A DNA stretch of 64,000 nucleotides from Succinivibrio faecicola (lineage in GTDB: Bacteria > Pseudomonadota > Gammaproteobacteria > Enterobacterales > Succinivibrionaceae). Within the stretch, counting starts at the first letter, position 1; each line of letters opens with the position of its first letter. A program made the position numbers and the translations under genes. The DNA lies in the NCBI RefSeq assembly GCF_019448115.1, contig NZ_JAGFNY010000007.1:1-64000 (forward strand), in the 5' to 3' direction. Shown here in pieces: positions 10,097 through 19,021 of the stretch. Under the pieces are notes generated by a model. That model did not search any database, was not told the DNA's origin, and saw only the letters and a program-made list of their open reading frames with translations.

Positions 10097-10531
10097 CTAC
10101 TCTTTCTTTAAAGGCTCTTTATTATCTTCTGCACTTATGCTTTCATCAGTTAACTTAGCAGTGTCCTTATTTGATTCTTCATCAGAAGATACCTGATTCT
10201 GTGATGATTCCTGCTTTTCGTTTTTCTTCTTAAAAGGAATTCTTACAAGATATGCAAGAATAAACCATAAAACAAATAAGACAAAACCTAATGCAACACC
10301 TAAATAATAGTTATTAATGGATAATATTGACTCAGGAATGCTTAATTTCTCAAAAAGAGAAATTATAGATTTAGGGAAAACAATAGCAGTCCAGATAAGA
10401 GCATTTGCTAGTAATAGTGTTAATATTGCAAATCTAAACTTTCTAAAAGCTAAAAAGAACAGTATAGATAAAACAACAAAAACTGAACCTGCTGAAGAAA
10501 ATAATGTTTGTGCAAAGTTAATATTAATCAT
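10097..10531 (-). CDS. Hypothetical small inner-membrane protein with acidic tail
   Basis: This 144-residue protein was not recognised. Three hydrophobic segments (about 12-30, 33-52 and 74-96) are followed by a lysine patch (RIPFKKKNEK) and a charged, Ser/Glu-rich cytoplasmic tail of about 40 residues. ATG at 10531. It shares a compact divergent promoter region with lgt and precedes the phosphopantetheinyl transferase gene. No function can be given. Confidence 0.6.
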   Translation of the reverse strand: MININFAQTLFSSAGSVFVVLSILFFLAFRKFRFAILTLLLANALIWTAIVFPKSIISLFEKLSIPESILSINNYYLGVALGFVLFVLWFILAYLVRIPFKKKNEKQESSQNQVSSDEESNKDTAKLTDESISAEDNKEPLKKE

Positions 10532-10544
10532 AATTATATATTTC

Positions 10545-10575
10545 TTGGTAAAATGTAATATATCAATTTTACCAA
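10545..10575. promoter_or_regulatory. Face-to-face extended -10 promoters between lgt and the membrane-protein gene
   Basis: TTGGTAAAAT and ATTTTACCAA form a perfect 10-bp inverted repeat around an 11-base spacer. Each arm reads outward as an extended -10 box (TGG-TAAAAT): plus strand -10 at 10549-10554 for lgt, minus strand -10 at 10566-10571 for the membrane gene. Both lie about 35 bases from their start codons. Confidence 0.5.
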
Positions 10576-10589
10576 ATAATAAGGTATTT

Positions 10590-11393
10590 ATGTTTATTTC
10601 AACTCTTGATCCTATTGCTTTTTCATTAGGACCAATTCATGTCAGATATTACGGGCTTCTATTTTCATTAGGATTTATCATTGGATACCTAATGATGCAG
10701 TACTTTTTCAGAAAAAAACAATATAAAACAGATGATCTTGACAAACTGCTTGTTTATCTCTTTATTGGTACAGTTGTAGGAGCAAGACTTGCCCACTGTT
10801 TAATATACGAACCAAGTTACTATCTGTCCCATCCACTCGATATTCTAAAAATATATGAGGGCGGACTTGCAAGCCATGGTGGCTGTCTTGGTGTTATAGT
10901 TGCTGTTGTATTCTTTTTGAGAAAAGCGAAATACAAGTTCCTTGAACTTGCAGATATGATCTGTATCCCTACAGCTCTTGTTTGCTCAATGATTAGAGTT
11001 GGAAATTTTTTCAATTCAGAAATTTTAGGCTCCTATACAAACTCAGATTATGGAGTTGTATTTGCAAGATTAGGAGAAATTGCACCAAGACATCCAGCTC
11101 AATTATATGAGGCTTTTGCATATTTCTCTATTTTTCTACTAATTTTTGCAATTCACTTTCTTGCTAAGAAGAGACCTAGTGGACTTATATTCGGTCTTTT
11201 CTTCACTTTAGCTTTCATTGCAAGAATCATTATTGAACCATTTAAAATGGAACAGGCAGATTACGAAACCAGCATAAATGTTGGTCTTCTGATTTCAGTT
11301 CCTTTTGTAATTGCAGGAATTTGTATAATTGTTATTTCCTTTTATTTAAATAAAAAACAACAAAATAAGGTAGGACTCAAAAAATGTCATTAG
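10590..11393 (+). CDS. lgt: Phosphatidylglycerol--prolipoprotein diacylglyceryl transferase
   Basis: Lgt adds diacylglycerol to the lipobox cysteine of prolipoproteins in the inner membrane. I choose ATG 10590 (267 residues), preceded by AAGG; it starts directly at MFISTLDPIAFSLGPI. The longer open frame beginning at 10317 runs antisense through the divergent gene and adds no family sequence. Seen: GGLASHGGCLG with the essential histidine, RVGNFFNSEILG, PRHPAQLYE and ARIIIEPF. The first glycine of the GRxGNF signature is isoleucine. Seven hydrophobic segments are expected. The gene overlaps glmU by 10 bases. Confidence 0.92.
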   Translation: MFISTLDPIAFSLGPIHVRYYGLLFSLGFIIGYLMMQYFFRKKQYKTDDLDKLLVYLFIGTVVGARLAHCLIYEPSYYLSHPLDILKIYEGGLASHGGCLGVIVAVVFFLRKAKYKFLELADMICIPTALVCSMIRVGNFFNSEILGSYTNSDYGVVFARLGEIAPRHPAQLYEAFAYFSIFLLIFAIHFLAKKRPSGLIFGLFFTLAFIARIIIEPFKMEQADYETSINVGLLISVPFVIAGICIIVISFYLNKKQQNKVGLKKCH

Positions 11394-12772
11394 AAGTTGT
11401 TATCCTTGCTGCAGGCAAAGGAAAAAGAATGAACTCTCAGCTACCAAAAGTACTTCATAAGGTAGCTAACAAACCAATGCTTTTCCATGTTATTGAAACA
11501 GCATTCCAATTATCTCCTAGTGCTATCCATATTGTTGTTGGACACAAATCAGAACTGATTGAAGAGGCTTTAAAAGATCTTCCTTGCGATATATCAAGAA
11601 TTGTACAGGTTTCCCACCAAAAAGAACTTTTAGGAACAGGTGATGCTGTTGCATCAGCTCTTCCTAAGATCAATGAGGAGTCAGATGTTCTTGTTCTTTA
11701 TGGTGACAATCCATTAACTCCTTTGGATGATATTCAGCGATTAACTGCACTTCTTGAAGATAATCCTCTTTGTGTGCTGTCAGCATACGCCCGTGATCCT
11801 TTCGGTTATGGCCGAATTGTCAGAAATGAAGAAGGTTTCTTAAAAGAAATCGTTGAAGAAAAAGATGCTTCAGAGCAGATTAGAAAAATTAAGGAAATTA
11901 ACTCTGGCATTATGGTAACAACAGCTAAGGTTCTAAGAAAATACCTTCCTATGATTAAGAATGATAATAATCAAGGTGAGTACTATTTAACTGATCTTGC
12001 AGGAATCTTAGTAAAGGAAAACAAAATCGTTGATGTTCTTCAAAGTTCAAATTTTGACCTGCTTACTGGTGTAAATTCAAAACCTCAACTTGCTTTTGCA
12101 GAAAGAACATATCAGTCAATTCAGGCAAATAAACTACTTGCACAGGGAGTTACTCTTGCAGATCCAAACAGATTTGACCTAAGGGGCTCACTAAAATGCG
12201 GTCAGGATGTATTCATTGACATCAACTGTATTTTTGAAGGCAATGTTACCCTTGGAAACAATGTACAGATTGGAGCAGGGTGCGTAATCAAAAACTGTAC
12301 AATTGATGATGATTCTATTATCTCACCTTACACAATCATGGAAGATAGTACAATCTGCAAGAAGAATACAATTGGACCTTTTGCAAGATTACGTCCAGGC
12401 AATGTTTTAAATGATGAGGTTCATGTAGGAAACTTCGTTGAAGTTAAGAAATCAACTTTGGGAGTCGGCACAAAATCAGGCCACCTATCTTATCTTGGTG
12501 ATGCTGTTATCGGTAAGAATGTGAACATTGGTGCAGGTACAATCACCTGCAACTACGATGGTGCAAACAAATTCAAGACAGTAATCGGTGATGATGTTTT
12601 TGTTGGTTCAGACTCTCAGCTTGTTGCTCCTGTAGAAATTAAGAATGGAGTAACAATTGCAGCAGGTACAACTGTAACTAAGCATACACAAATGGATGAG
12701 AATTCATTAATTCTTACTAGAGCTCAGTCAGTAAAAATTGATTCCTATGTAAGACCTACAAAAAAGAAATAA
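11384..12772 (+). CDS. glmU: Bifunctional UDP-N-acetylglucosamine pyrophosphorylase / glucosamine-1-phosphate acetyltransferase
   Basis: GlmU acetylates glucosamine 1-phosphate and then uridylylates it to UDP-GlcNAc for peptidoglycan and LPS. The 462-residue protein has the N-terminal nucleotidyltransferase motif LAAGKGKRMNSQLPKVLH (about 7-24) and a C-terminal left-handed beta-helix of hexapeptide repeats (about 255-450), with the acetyltransferase stretch IGAGTITCNYDGANK. E. coli GlmU has 456 residues. ATG 11384 lies inside the end of lgt. GlmS, which makes the precursor, follows but is separated by a hairpin. Confidence 0.95.
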   Translation: MSLEVVILAAGKGKRMNSQLPKVLHKVANKPMLFHVIETAFQLSPSAIHIVVGHKSELIEEALKDLPCDISRIVQVSHQKELLGTGDAVASALPKINEESDVLVLYGDNPLTPLDDIQRLTALLEDNPLCVLSAYARDPFGYGRIVRNEEGFLKEIVEEKDASEQIRKIKEINSGIMVTTAKVLRKYLPMIKNDNNQGEYYLTDLAGILVKENKIVDVLQSSNFDLLTGVNSKPQLAFAERTYQSIQANKLLAQGVTLADPNRFDLRGSLKCGQDVFIDINCIFEGNVTLGNNVQIGAGCVIKNCTIDDDSIISPYTIMEDSTICKKNTIGPFARLRPGNVLNDEVHVGNFVEVKKSTLGVGTKSGHLSYLGDAVIGKNVNIGAGTITCNYDGANKFKTVIGDDVFVGSDSQLVAPVEIKNGVTIAAGTTVTKHTQMDENSLILTRAQSVKIDSYVRPTKKK

Positions 12773-12774
12773 TT

Positions 12775-12813
12775 TATCACTATGCTCCTTTTTTATGGAG
12801 CATTATCGTGATA
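12775..12813 (+). terminator. Hairpin between glmU and glmS
   Basis: TATCAC-TATGCTCC pairs with GGAGCATTAT-CGTGATA around a T-rich loop. There is no clear T tract after the stem. It may be a weak terminator, or an mRNA processing or pairing site ahead of glmS. Confidence 0.45.
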
Positions 12814-12862
12814 GATTATAAAAATTAGTTGCTTGTCTGTATTTTTATAATTGGAATTTTAT

Positions 12863-14692
12863 ATGTGCGGAATTGTTGGTGCTATAGCACAGAGAAATGT
12901 TTCTGAAATCTTATTAGAAGGCCTTTCAAGACTTGAGTACAGAGGATATGACAGTGCAGGTATCTGTACTATTGCTGGTAATAAATTCTCCTGTATCAAA
13001 ACAACTGGTAAGGTTAAAGTTTTAAAAGACGAGGTTAACTTAGTTGGTTGTCCTGGCCTTATCGGTATTGCACACACAAGATGGGCAACACATGGTGTAC
13101 CATCAAAGGAAAACGCACACCCTCATATCTGTGATCATCTTGCTTTGGTTCATAATGGAATTATCGAAAATTTCCAAGAATTAAAGCAAGAGTTAATTGC
13201 AGCTGGCTATTCATTTAAATCACAGACTGATACAGAAGTTCTGGTTTGTTTAATTCATTCAATGCTAAAAAAGTCATCCAGCGTATTAGATGCATTCAAA
13301 CTAGCACTAGCAAGAGTAAAGGGATCATATGGTCTTGCTCTTGTTGACTTAAATGATCCTGATACTCTATATGCAGCAAGATCTGGCTCTCCTCTCATTA
13401 TTGGTTTAGGTATTGGAGAGAATTTCATTGCATCTGATACATTAGCTCTTTTGCCTGTAACCAGACGTTTTATTTATCTTGAAGAAAATGAAATTGCAGC
13501 TATTACAACAAGAGCAGTACGTGTATTTGATTTAAATGGTTGCGAAGTTGATAAAAAGATTATTGAAAGTGATCTTGATGCAGAAAGCATTTCTAAGGGC
13601 GAATATCGTCACTACATGCAAAAAGAAATCTTCGAGCAGCCAACTTCACTGCAGAATACTCTAATCGGAAGAATTATTGACGATAAGATCAGTAACGAAA
13701 CAGTTGTTGGCATCGACGATAACACATTTAAAGATACCAATTTCATTCAGATTGTAGCCTGTGGAACCTCATATCATGCAGGTATGGTTGCAAGATACTG
13801 GTTTGAGGAACTAACCGGTGTTGCAACAAATGTTGAAATTGCATCTGAATACCGATACAGAAAAGCTGTTGTTCCTGATAATGCTCTGTTTGTTACTATT
13901 TCACAGTCAGGCGAAACAGCTGACACATTAGCATCTTTAAGACTTGCAAAAGAGCAGAAATTCAAGAACAGTCTTTCTATCTGTAATGTAAATGGATCTT
14001 CATTAGTTCGTGAATCTGATTACACCTTATTTACAAAAGCAGGTGCTGAGATTGGCGTTGCTTCAACTAAGGCATTCACTGCTCAGCTGTTATCACTTCT
14101 GTTACTTGCCCTTATTATTGCAAAACAAAAGCAGGCAATCACTGAAGAGAAGTATAAGGAGATAATCACTTCATTACGTGCTCTTCCTGCGTTATGCCAG
14201 GACTTCCTGTCATGTGACAAGCAGATTGCAGCTTTATCTGAGCAGTTCTCTGGTAAGCATCACTGCCTATTCCTAGGTCGCGGTGTAATGTACCCAATTG
14301 CTCTTGAAGGCGCACTAAAACTAAAGGAAATCAGCTATATTCATGCTGAAGGTTATGCTGCAGGTGAGCTCAAGCATGGCCCTATCGCGCTTATTGATAA
14401 CGAGATGCCTGTCGTTGTTGTAGCTCCTGATAATGCTTTAATGGATAAGCTAGTTTCAAACGTTGAAGAAGTTAGAGCTCGTGGCGCGCAGCTTTATATC
14501 TTTGTAGATAACAAGGCTCAGTTAAAGAATGATAAACAGACTCAAAAGGTAGCATTACCTTCATGTCCTGAAATTCTACAGCCTATTTTATATACAATTC
14601 CTTTACAGTTATTGGCATATTACTGTGCAGTTATCAATGGAACAGATGTTGATCAGCCAAGAAATCTAGCTAAGTCTGTAACAGTGGAATAA
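12863..14692 (+). CDS. glmS: Glutamine--fructose-6-phosphate aminotransferase (isomerising)
   Basis: GlmS makes glucosamine 6-phosphate from fructose 6-phosphate and glutamine. The catalytic cysteine must be exposed at the N-terminus, so the start is ATG 12863 (MCGIVGA), giving 609 residues exactly as in E. coli, although the frame stays open to a TTG at 12851. Seen: the N-terminal amidotransferase (RLEYRGYDSAG, HTRWATHG, HNGIIEN) and two SIS domains (CGTSYHAG, SQSGETADT, LGRG). The C-terminus ends in the conserved KSVTVE. A strong terminator follows. Confidence 0.96.
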   Translation: MCGIVGAIAQRNVSEILLEGLSRLEYRGYDSAGICTIAGNKFSCIKTTGKVKVLKDEVNLVGCPGLIGIAHTRWATHGVPSKENAHPHICDHLALVHNGIIENFQELKQELIAAGYSFKSQTDTEVLVCLIHSMLKKSSSVLDAFKLALARVKGSYGLALVDLNDPDTLYAARSGSPLIIGLGIGENFIASDTLALLPVTRRFIYLEENEIAAITTRAVRVFDLNGCEVDKKIIESDLDAESISKGEYRHYMQKEIFEQPTSLQNTLIGRIIDDKISNETVVGIDDNTFKDTNFIQIVACGTSYHAGMVARYWFEELTGVATNVEIASEYRYRKAVVPDNALFVTISQSGETADTLASLRLAKEQKFKNSLSICNVNGSSLVRESDYTLFTKAGAEIGVASTKAFTAQLLSLLLLALIIAKQKQAITEEKYKEIITSLRALPALCQDFLSCDKQIAALSEQFSGKHHCLFLGRGVMYPIALEGALKLKEISYIHAEGYAAGELKHGPIALIDNEMPVVVVAPDNALMDKLVSNVEEVRARGAQLYIFVDNKAQLKNDKQTQKVALPSCPEILQPILYTIPLQLLAYYCAVINGTDVDQPRNLAKSVTVE

Positions 14693-14710
14693 TTTTCTAA
14701 AATTTGAACA

Positions 14711-14751
14711 TGCCTTAATCGTTTATTTCGATTAAGGCATTTGTTTTTTTT
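14711..14751 (+). terminator. Rho-independent terminator after glmS
   Basis: The perfect 11-bp stem TGCCTTAATCG / CGATTAAGGCA with a 7-base loop is followed directly by a long T-rich tract. Confidence 0.92.
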
Positions 14752-14842
14752 ATTTCACTATTCTGCTTTTTTATGCATTTTATTAATCCTTTTGAAAAAA
14801 ATGCTGTATTATATGCACTGATTTTATTGAATATAAGAGCAA

Positions 14843-16717
14843 ATGATAGATAGACAGTTACTATTAAGATGGGCAACACCTTATGCCCTGATAAATTTCG
14901 CTAGAGACTGCGTAAATGTATTCGTTGTCTCTTTTTACTTCTTGTATCTGTTCTCTGTGCATGGTATGTCTTACAAATACCTTGTCATCATGATCCTTTC
15001 TTTAAAAGTTTTTGACATATTAAAAGAGCCGATTCTCGGTTTCATAATGGACAAACTGAGTTATTCTCTTAAAAAGGACAAATTCAAATTCTCTATTCTT
15101 ACAGGTGGAATTGCGACATGTTCAATAACATTTGTAATGTTTAATATTCCTGGTTTTATCGGACAAAGTATCCTGTATATAATTGCTCCACTCCTTTTGA
15201 TCGCATACCTGATTTCATATTCATTTATTGATCTGTCTGTCATTTCCTTATGTGCTACCTTTGGCTCAAGTGCACGTATAAGAGAAACAGTGTCTGCAAT
15301 ATCACGAGGTTTTTCTGTACTTGGATTCTGCTTCACTGTAATTATGTGCTCTTATATTTTTGCTAAAAACCCAAGTCTTCCAAGTGGCGCATTCTCATTA
15401 ACTCAGGATATTTTCTCAAGAGCTTCAGCTACGGTTTGTATCATTCTCGCTGGCTTTACATTTCTGTTTGTATGTACTTATAAAGATTCATATCAGCCAC
15501 GAAAAGTGCTAAATTTTGTACAGTGTATAAAAGCATTCTTTGGAAATGATCAGCTGATGATTACTTTCAGCATCACGATCCTACAGCAGATATCAATTTT
15601 CGTTTTCGCTGTTACTCACGGTTATTTCGTTCTGCTCTTAGACAATCTTCCAAGCAACAAGGATATGTTCATAATGATCCAGTTACCTTGGGTCTGTTCT
15701 TCACTAATTTCATTCTTATACTATAGAAGGCTGGTATCAGCATTCAGTAGAAAATCAATATTTATTGCATCTCTGGTAATGACAATGTTTGCAACACTAA
15801 CACTGGTTATCATAAGCTATTTCGGCGCTGTTAATCCTGTGCTTCTTGCTATCTTAATGTCTATTGCAACATCAGGATATGCTCTAAATCTAGCCTCAAC
15901 CACTGTAATGACAGCAGACTGTGTTGATTATGGTGAATTTAAATTTTCTTGCCGATCAGAATGTATGAATTTCTCAGTACAGAGTATGTCACTTAAAATC
16001 GGTACATTGTTTGCTGTTGCAATTGCAGGTGTTTCCTTTTCATATGCGGATATTTTCTGCAAAAAAGAAGCTTATGTAGATAGAATGTATTCAATTAACA
16101 TCTGCGAAGCTGTTATTTTTGTATGCTCAGTCACTATTGCAGCAATCTACCTCACATCTTATATGCTGCATGGCAGTTTCTTTGAAAACATTCTAAACTC
16201 ACTGAATATGTTTAAGGACAAAACTTCTCCTGCACAAAACAGAGCAAAGAGAAATGCTGTACGCTATGCACTTGACGAGCACTGCGTTATATACAAGATG
16301 AGAGCAAAAAATCTTGATGAAGTAATTAAGATCCTTACTGACAGACTGTATAGTGTAAGAGCTATTACATCAAGGCATGAATTCTTAGAAGGTATCTACA
16401 AAAAGCTAAATGAAAACCCTGCAGGTATTGGTCATGGAATTGCAATTCCTCATGCTAGAGGCGCATACGTAAAAAGGCCTGCTCTTGCCGTTGCATCACT
16501 GACAGAAAAAATGGACTGTGGCTCAGCTGATAATCAGGATTGTGATTTAATATTTATGATAGCGGTACCTGATGATGGTATTTCTCACATCAGCTTAATT
16601 GGTAATCTTTCACTTATGTTATCTGAGCCTGGATTTGCTAATAAATTAAGACAGTCAGGTTCAAGTGAAGAAATTACAAGAAGACTTATTGCATGCGAAA
16701 GAAACTTATTCAACTAA
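14843..16717 (+). CDS. Major-facilitator (GPH-like) transporter fused to a C-terminal fructose/mannitol-type PTS EIIA domain
   Basis: Residues 1-460 form about twelve hydrophobic segments, with GPH-symporter-like features such as the D-x-L/I-K-E-P-x-LG-x-IMD loop after the second segment. Residues about 480-620 are a PTS EIIA type 2 domain with GHGIAIPHARG, where H537 is the expected phospho-histidine. The design recalls Streptococcus LacS, a GPH permease with a regulatory EIIA, but there the EIIA is of the glucose type. The substrate is unknown, and the EIIA may sense PTS phosphorylation state. ATG 14843 has AAGAG upstream. Its end is overlapped by the ModA-like gene. Confidence 0.75.
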   Translation: MIDRQLLLRWATPYALINFARDCVNVFVVSFYFLYLFSVHGMSYKYLVIMILSLKVFDILKEPILGFIMDKLSYSLKKDKFKFSILTGGIATCSITFVMFNIPGFIGQSILYIIAPLLLIAYLISYSFIDLSVISLCATFGSSARIRETVSAISRGFSVLGFCFTVIMCSYIFAKNPSLPSGAFSLTQDIFSRASATVCIILAGFTFLFVCTYKDSYQPRKVLNFVQCIKAFFGNDQLMITFSITILQQISIFVFAVTHGYFVLLLDNLPSNKDMFIMIQLPWVCSSLISFLYYRRLVSAFSRKSIFIASLVMTMFATLTLVIISYFGAVNPVLLAILMSIATSGYALNLASTTVMTADCVDYGEFKFSCRSECMNFSVQSMSLKIGTLFAVAIAGVSFSYADIFCKKEAYVDRMYSINICEAVIFVCSVTIAAIYLTSYMLHGSFFENILNSLNMFKDKTSPAQNRAKRNAVRYALDEHCVIYKMRAKNLDEVIKILTDRLYSVRAITSRHEFLEGIYKKLNENPAGIGHGIAIPHARGAYVKRPALAVASLTEKMDCGSADNQDCDLIFMIAVPDDGISHISLIGNLSLMLSEPGFANKLRQSGSSEEITRRLIACERNLFN

Positions 16718-17445
16718 TAATTACTTTTTCATTCTTCTTCTCATTTGATGTTTTTGCAAAATCAAACATCGAAGTGTGTGCAGCACCACAAACATATAGT
16801 GCACTTGAGAATATCAAAAAATATACCAAGGTTCATTTTGAAACCTTTTATGGCTCATCAGATGAATTACTTTCCATTATTTCTAACCAGAAAAAACGAT
16901 GCCATATCATTATAAGCGAGGATGAAAAAATCCCCGTTATCATGCTCAAATCAAATAAAACTGAGTTTTCAAACATAAAAAGACTAGTTAGATCGCCTTT
17001 AATACTCTGGTCTAAAGACGAAAATGCTATCGATGATAAACTCAACTTTCTAAAGAAGAAAAAAATAAAAAGTCTTGTTTATCCAAAAGCATCATTGTCC
17101 ACCGTTGGTTATGCAGCTTCAAAAATAATTAGTCAAAAGAATTTTCCTTCAGAATTTCTAAAAGGAAAAATCTTCAGAACAGATCATGAATATGCAGCAT
17201 TTTCTTTAGTTGATAATCAAAATGTTCAGGCCGGTTTTATGACAAAGCCTGTAGTTATGAAGGATGGGAAGATAGAAGGCTCCTATTATATTTTCCCATA
17301 CGATAAATATGAGCCAATTTTCTATTATGTAACTTTGAACAATGAAGAAAAATCCAACCGCATTTCTACACTGTATACAGAGTTATCAACTTCTGTCAGA
17401 GTTATTACTAGCTTTGTCCTTGCAGGTTTTGATTCACTAGACTAA
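16693..17445 (+). CDS. ModA-like periplasmic substrate-binding protein
   Basis: The 250-residue protein has a signal peptide (about 1-22, ending FAKS) and a layout resembling molybdate/anion-binding ModA proteins. That layout is a YGSSDELLSIISNQ segment, then HIIISEDEKIPVIML, then PLILWSKDENAI, then a YPKASLSTVGYAA region. The match is from memory of family patterns and is weak. No modB, modC or other ABC genes are present. Its start lies 25 bases inside the permease-EIIA gene, so the two are translated from one message and may work together. The stop overlaps that of rsmJ on the other strand. Confidence 0.55.
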   Translation: MRKKLIQLIITFSFFFSFDVFAKSNIEVCAAPQTYSALENIKKYTKVHFETFYGSSDELLSIISNQKKRCHIIISEDEKIPVIMLKSNKTEFSNIKRLVRSPLILWSKDENAIDDKLNFLKKKKIKSLVYPKASLSTVGYAASKIISQKNFPSEFLKGKIFRTDHEYAAFSLVDNQNVQAGFMTKPVVMKDGKIEGSYYIFPYDKYEPIFYYVTLNNEEKSNRISTLYTELSTSVRVITSFVLAGFDSLD

Positions 17446-18218
17446 TCGTTTTTCACATAATAACAGTCAAAACGACATGCTTTTCCATCAATAAAACTTG
17501 ATCGTTTTACATTTAGCTCTAGTGGAGCTTCATTTGAAGGTCTTTTTACCACAAGATGGTGTTTACAGATCTTGAGTAATTCATTAGCTGTTTCTACGGT
17601 ATCCTCATCGAATCCAACAAGCTCATGAAAAATTCGCATCTCTCTTTTTACTAACGCGCTCTTCTTTCTCTGAGGAAACATTGGATCGTAATAGATAACA
17701 TCAGGAACACAAGGAAGTTCGCTGTTTTTCTTTACTTCAAGTACCGATCCATAAGGGCTTAAAACAGGTAATGAATTCTTTAAAAGTGTAAGTTTGTCTG
17801 CACTTTTGCTCTTATGTAAAGAGGCAAACAGCATGAGATATATGATTGGATTTCTTTCAAACATATGAACTTTTGCGCCAGAATTCTGAAGAATAAGACT
17901 CTCGCGCCCAAGTCCTGCTGTTGCATCGAATACAACAGGATTTTCAAGTTTTCCTATAACAGCCTTGCACACAGGCTCTGATGATCTGCCTGAATGTCTT
18001 AGCCTCCATAGGATCTCGTCATTTAGAATATCTATTGAAAATGATGATCCTAGAACCTTAGAAGAATCATCATGAAATGACAGTGTTACATCATCAGAGA
18101 CTGTTAATAAAGCATCTGAATCTTTAAGAACAGATGGATATTTTTCTTCAATCAGTGACTGCATTTTTTCTGCAACACTGGCAAATACAGAGTCCTTTTC
18201 AATAATAAATGACAGCAT
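17442..18218 (-). CDS. rsmJ: 16S rRNA (guanine1516-N2)-methyltransferase
   Basis: RsmJ methylates G1516 of 16S rRNA using S-adenosylmethionine. The SAM-binding motif DATAGLGRE is followed by ERNP, and YYDPMFPQRKKSALVKREMR and VVKRPS match the E. coli protein block by block. I place the start at ATG 18218, whose A is the last base of the aroE stop (TAATG), giving 258 residues; a GTG at 18239 would add seven residues. It is the last gene of the yrdD-purE-tsaC-aroE-rsmJ unit. The 3' end overlaps the convergent ModA-like gene by four bases. Confidence 0.88.
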   Translation of the reverse strand: MLSFIIEKDSVFASVAEKMQSLIEEKYPSVLKDSDALLTVSDDVTLSFHDDSSKVLGSSFSIDILNDEILWRLRHSGRSSEPVCKAVIGKLENPVVFDATAGLGRESLILQNSGAKVHMFERNPIIYLMLFASLHKSKSADKLTLLKNSLPVLSPYGSVLEVKKNSELPCVPDVIYYDPMFPQRKKSALVKREMRIFHELVGFDEDTVETANELLKICKHHLVVKRPSNEAPLELNVKRSSFIDGKACRFDCYYVKND

Positions 18219-19021
18219 TACTTCAGGTACTCTAAACACTCATTAAAATTGAGATGAGCATTCTCGCGCCACAGCTCGAAACTTAATATAGCCTGACCTA
18301 CTAGCATTCCAAAACCATCATATACCTGCTTTACACCACAATCTAATGCCTTTTGTACGAATACAGTATTTTCATTTTTTCTATACATCAAATCATAGGC
18401 ATAACTTGCGTTTTTATAGATTGAATCACTGATAGCAGGAAGCTTACCCTCTAAAGAGGTTGATGTAGCATTTATAATTACATCAAAGTATCCATCAAGA
18501 TTTGAATAATCTGTAGCTTCAACTCCTTCATATAAAGAAGCTAAATCTTTAGCTTTAGCTAGAGTTCTATTCACTATGGTTACTGATTGAGGCAGCTGTT
18601 CAACAATTGGCTTTAAAATTCCTCTTGCAGCACCTCCTGCCCCTACTATCAGAATTCTAGAACCTTTTAGAGGACAGTTAGTTCTTAAAAGGTCAAGGAC
18701 GAGTCCTCTACCATCAGTGTTGTCACCTAACACACTTCCATCAGGCAGCTTTTTTAAAGTATTTACAGCACCAGCAGCTTTTGCATATTCTGTTAATGTA
18801 TCTGCATATGAATATGCATCAAGCTTGCAAGGAACAGTTACATTACATCCACAACCACCATCTGCAAAGAACTTGTCAGCTGTTGCTTTAAATTCACCTT
18901 CAGGAACAAGGACTCTATCGTAAACCAGATCCTGTTTTGTCTGAGTTGCAAAATATGAATGAATCTGAGGTGAAAGAGAATGAGCAATAGGGTTGCCAAA
19001 AACTGCATAACGATCGGTCAT
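18218..19021 (-). CDS. aroE: Shikimate dehydrogenase (NADP+)
   Basis: AroE reduces 3-dehydroshikimate to shikimate in aromatic amino acid synthesis. Seen: the substrate site NPIAHSLSPQIH, VTVPCK with the catalytic lysine, AGAVNTL, GDNTDGRG, and the Rossmann motif GAGGAARG. Start ATG 19021 overlaps the tsaC stop as TAATG and has GGAG six bases upstream, giving 267 residues; an in-frame TTG at 19033 is less likely. The tsaC-aroE pairing is the usual gammaproteobacterial one. Confidence 0.94.
   Translation of the reverse strand: MTDRYAVFGNPIAHSLSPQIHSYFATQTKQDLVYDRVLVPEGEFKATADKFFADGGCGCNVTVPCKLDAYSYADTLTEYAKAAGAVNTLKKLPDGSVLGDNTDGRGLVLDLLRTNCPLKGSRILIVGAGGAARGILKPIVEQLPQSVTIVNRTLAKAKDLASLYEGVEATDYSNLDGYFDVIINATSTSLEGKLPAISDSIYKNASYAYDLMYRKNENTVFVQKALDCGVKQVYDGFGMLVGQAILSFELWRENAHLNFNECLEYLK

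Noticed and set aside
10317-10589. N-terminal extension of the lgt reading frame
   Set aside because: It runs antisense through the divergent membrane-protein gene, upstream of the probable promoter, and has no Lgt-like sequence; ATG 10590 has a ribosome binding site and fits the family.
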